NCBI GenBank assembly: GCA_019419955.1
Contig: JAHZIB010000017.1
Location: 1 to 32,557 of the forward strand
Direction: 5' to 3'
DNA from: Clostridiales bacterium
GTDB lineage: Bacteria; Bacillota; Clostridia; TANB77; CAG-508
Length of the DNA: 32,557 nt
Under the pieces are notes generated by a model. It had not been told where the DNA came from and did no database searches. It worked only from the letters and a program-made list of their open reading frames with translations. This document shows positions 30,999 through 32,557 of this stretch, piece after piece. A program made the position numbers and the translations under genes. Each line of letters opens with the position of its first letter. Within the stretch, counting starts at the first letter, position 1.

Positions 30999-31742
30999 TT
31001 ATGAAAGTTCAATAATGCAATGCAAAAACTTGTTGTCTAAACTTTTGATAACAATTGTATGTTTATCATTATTAAGAGAGTATAGGCACTTTGATGTATT
31101 TCCTAATCTAATTGCTGTTTTATACATTATATCAATATTACTAAAGTCATTTTCAAATTTTTCTTCATAAATGTCTTCAGGCAATGCTTCATATGCTAAA
31201 TCTAAATAATTAAGGTTGTGCATATGCTTATTCACATCTATGTCACGTCTCTGAGTAGGATAAATATATTCATTAGTGAAGTTTTCAGGCTCTTTTAATC
31301 TTTTGAATTCGAAATCTGGAAAAAGTGTTTTTTCTTCTGGTTCGTAATTACTCATAATTTCATCTGTTATTTTAGTAATTGTTAGAGTATTAATATTAGT
31401 TAAAGTCCATTTTGTAGTGGCAATGCAAACTGGTTTGTTGTTTTTATCTAATACTTCGAAATCACGCAAAGTACTAACTTTAGTCGTACCTCTTGCCCAA
31501 GTTTTAATTGTAACTTCTTCATCATATTGTAATCTTCTTAAAATTTGCACATGCCAGTTAAGCTGTACCCATGACAAGCCTGTTATAGGTATTTCTCTAA
31601 TACCATATCCTGCTATATCTGAATGCATGCAAGCTACATTTTCAAGCATTGCTAACATTCCCTTATTTGTAATATTTGCATTTCCACGCACCTTACTTAC
31701 ATCAACTCTTGTTTTATATTCAAAAATCATTTTCTTGTTCAT
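30999..31742 (-). CDS. Acyl-ACP thioesterase (FatA/FatB-like)
   Basis: A 247-aa double hot-dog protein of the acyl-ACP thioesterase family, which releases fatty acids from acyl carrier protein. Family-like sequence includes RVDVSKVRGNANITN at the N-terminus, TGLSWVQLNWHVQI, IKTWARGT and, in the second repeat, RRDIDVNKHMHNLNYLD, which carries the conserved N-H catalytic region. Bacterial members are shorter than plant FatA and often stand with other thioesterases; the acyl chain preference is not known. The SD AAGGA touches the ATG 31742; ATG 31730 would have a spacer of about 12 nt. It is the second gene of a two-gene - strand unit, 85 nt after the YbgC-like gene. Confidence 0.88.
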   Translation of the reverse strand: MNKKMIFEYKTRVDVSKVRGNANITNKGMLAMLENVACMHSDIAGYGIREIPITGLSWVQLNWHVQILRRLQYDEEVTIKTWARGTTKVSTLRDFEVLDKNNKPVCIATTKWTLTNINTLTITKITDEIMSNYEPEEKTLFPDFEFKRLKEPENFTNEYIYPTQRRDIDVNKHMHNLNYLDLAYEALPEDIYEEKFENDFSNIDIMYKTAIRLGNTSKCLYSLNNDKHTIVIKSLDNKFLHCIIELS

Positions 31743-31827
31743 TCCTTATATAAATTTAGGTTTTTATAGTGGTTTTACCCATAAACCATATTTTTTAGTA
31801 TTTATTTTTATATCAATATATGAAATT

Positions 31828-32244
31828 TTAAATCATCATTTTTTCCATTGCTTCGTATATATCTGGAAAAAGTTTTTTTGAATTTATTGGTCTCATGTTT
31901 TTATCTACAATTGCATGTACAGTATAACCAGTATTAATAGGCTTATCCATATTATTCTCTTTAAAAACTTCATATGAGAAAATGACTCTAGCTGGTGTAA
32001 GTTTGCTTACAGTTGCTGTTACTATAAGGTCATCATCATATGTTACAGGAGAGTAGTATTTGCAATTAAGTTCAATTAAAGGAGTCATAACTCCATTTTC
32101 TTCCATTTTCGAATAAGGAAAACCTGCTTTCTTTGAAAGGTCTGTCCTTGCCAATTCGTACCATATAGGATATACAGAATGGTGTACAATTCCCATTTTA
32201 TCAGTTTCAGCATATCTAACTGTTACTTTGCTTTTTGAAATCAT
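31828..32244 (-). CDS. YbgC/4-hydroxybenzoyl-CoA thioesterase family protein
   Basis: A 138-aa single hot-dog thioesterase. The signature RYAETDKMGIVHHSVYPIWYE is at about residues 10-30, with the aspartate (D15) and H21 region of 4-HBT enzymes. It probably hydrolyses an acyl-CoA; the substrate is not evident from sequence. The start is well supported by GGAGG about 6 nt upstream. An extended -10 promoter (TGCTATAAT) lies at 32285-32293 on the - strand. It is followed by the acyl-ACP thioesterase, a pairing that suggests lipid or membrane acyl turnover. Confidence 0.9.
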   Translation of the reverse strand: MISKSKVTVRYAETDKMGIVHHSVYPIWYELARTDLSKKAGFPYSKMEENGVMTPLIELNCKYYSPVTYDDDLIVTATVSKLTPARVIFSYEVFKENNMDKPINTGYTVHAIVDKNMRPINSKKLFPDIYEAMEKMMI

Positions 32245-32284
32245 ATGTTACCTCCGTTTGGTCTATTAAATTTTAACAAGAGTT

Positions 32285-32293
32285 ATTATAGCA
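32285..32293 (-). promoter_or_regulatory. Extended -10 promoter for the thioesterase pair
   Basis: On the - strand TGCTATAAT gives a perfect TATAAT (32285-32290) with an upstream TG. The -35 region is weak. Confidence 0.5.
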
Positions 32294-32487
32294 TAGTCAA
32301 AGATAAAAATAAAGAGAAAAAAAGGGAAAAATTTGTTTTGCAATAATATTAATTAAGAATTTCTAACTTCAAATCACATTTCATATTCTCATAATTTGTT
32401 CTTACTATTGCTGACTTTTGTAAAAATTATAATAATTTAGGCTGTGAATTGTAACGTTGAGAAAAAATAAAAAATTCAAAAAAGTAC

Positions 32488-32516
32488 TTGTCAAAATAAT
32501 ACTAATAGTATAAAAT
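32488..32516 (+). promoter_or_regulatory. Promoter for a gene beyond the right edge
   Basis: TTGTCA (32488-32493), a 17-bp spacer and TAAAAT (32511-32516), 41 bp from the end of the window. The gene-free stretch 32245-32557 holds only this and the divergent promoter at 32285. Confidence 0.55.
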
Positions 32517-32557
32517 TAGCATGAACAAAGAGATAAAGGTTGAAAAATAATTACAAT

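Noticed and set aside
1..32557. CRISPR arrays, intact insertion sequences, rRNA, tmRNA or other large RNA genes
   Set aside because: No regularly spaced repeats, no intact transposase and no rRNA-like sequence were seen on either strand.

Overview
The window is AT-rich, has low-GC Firmicutes-type promoters (several are TTGACA/TTGAAA/TTGATT, 17 bp, TATAAT/TAAAAT) and strong GAAAGGA/AAAGGAGG ribosome binding sites. It encodes a sporulation protein (SpoIIP), a sortase with a sortase substrate, Gram-positive-type RecJ, Rel and HisS genes and a minimal SUF pair. This points to a spore-forming anaerobic member of the Clostridia, probably from a host-associated lineage. I cannot name a genus from sequence alone.

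Layout. (1) 1-6300: a small unknown gene, then miaB, mutS and a TGS/ThrRS-like nucleoside kinase on the + strand, ending at a hairpin terminator. (2) 6370-10800: an RNHCP zinc-ribbon protein, a U32 peptidase-family (RlhA/TrhP-like) gene on the - strand with a frameshift near its 3' end, an unlisted 53-aa cysteine-rich microprotein, and dapA on the - strand. (3) 11000-14750: an unknown 126-aa protein under a consensus promoter, a two-gene sufC/sufB-like operon with a long leader, and asd on the - strand; a very long hairpin separates the converging sufB and asd. (4) 15000-18700: an unusually short alanyl-tRNA synthetase, a HIT protein, a sortase, and tRNA-His(GTG) and tRNA-Gln(TTG). (5) 18700-21850: an accessory, very AT-rich island with a decayed tyrosine integrase next to tRNA-Gln, a decayed metallophosphoesterase, a HAD phosphatase, and a two-gene operon of a two-TM membrane protein plus a Panacea/SocA (DUF4065) protein that looks like a toxin-antitoxin pair. 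(6) 21890-32250: a surface VWA protein with an IPQTG sorting signal, then recJ, rel, an MBL hydrolase and hisS in one run, spoIIP, and two hot-dog thioesterases on the - strand.

Genes that work together: sufC with the SufB-like protein for Fe-S assembly, which would supply the Fe-S enzymes MiaB and U32; asd and dapA as consecutive steps towards diaminopimelate/lysine; the sortase and the IPQTG surface protein; recJ-rel-MBL-hisS as a recognisable Clostridia gene order that lacks apt here; and the two thioesterases.

Three families of short intergenic repeats are the least expected content. Repeat family A (core AGAAGTGTCCC) occurs in three places, each between converging genes, and in two of them it supplies the stop codon of the upstream gene. 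Family D is a ~105-bp, ~94% identical pair in inverted orientation with one compensatory base change in a stem. Family E is a 75-79-bp MITE-like pair with inverted ends; one copy is flanked by an exact 8-bp direct repeat. The best candidate for an undescribed system is the 2TM/Panacea gene pair at 20557-21825.
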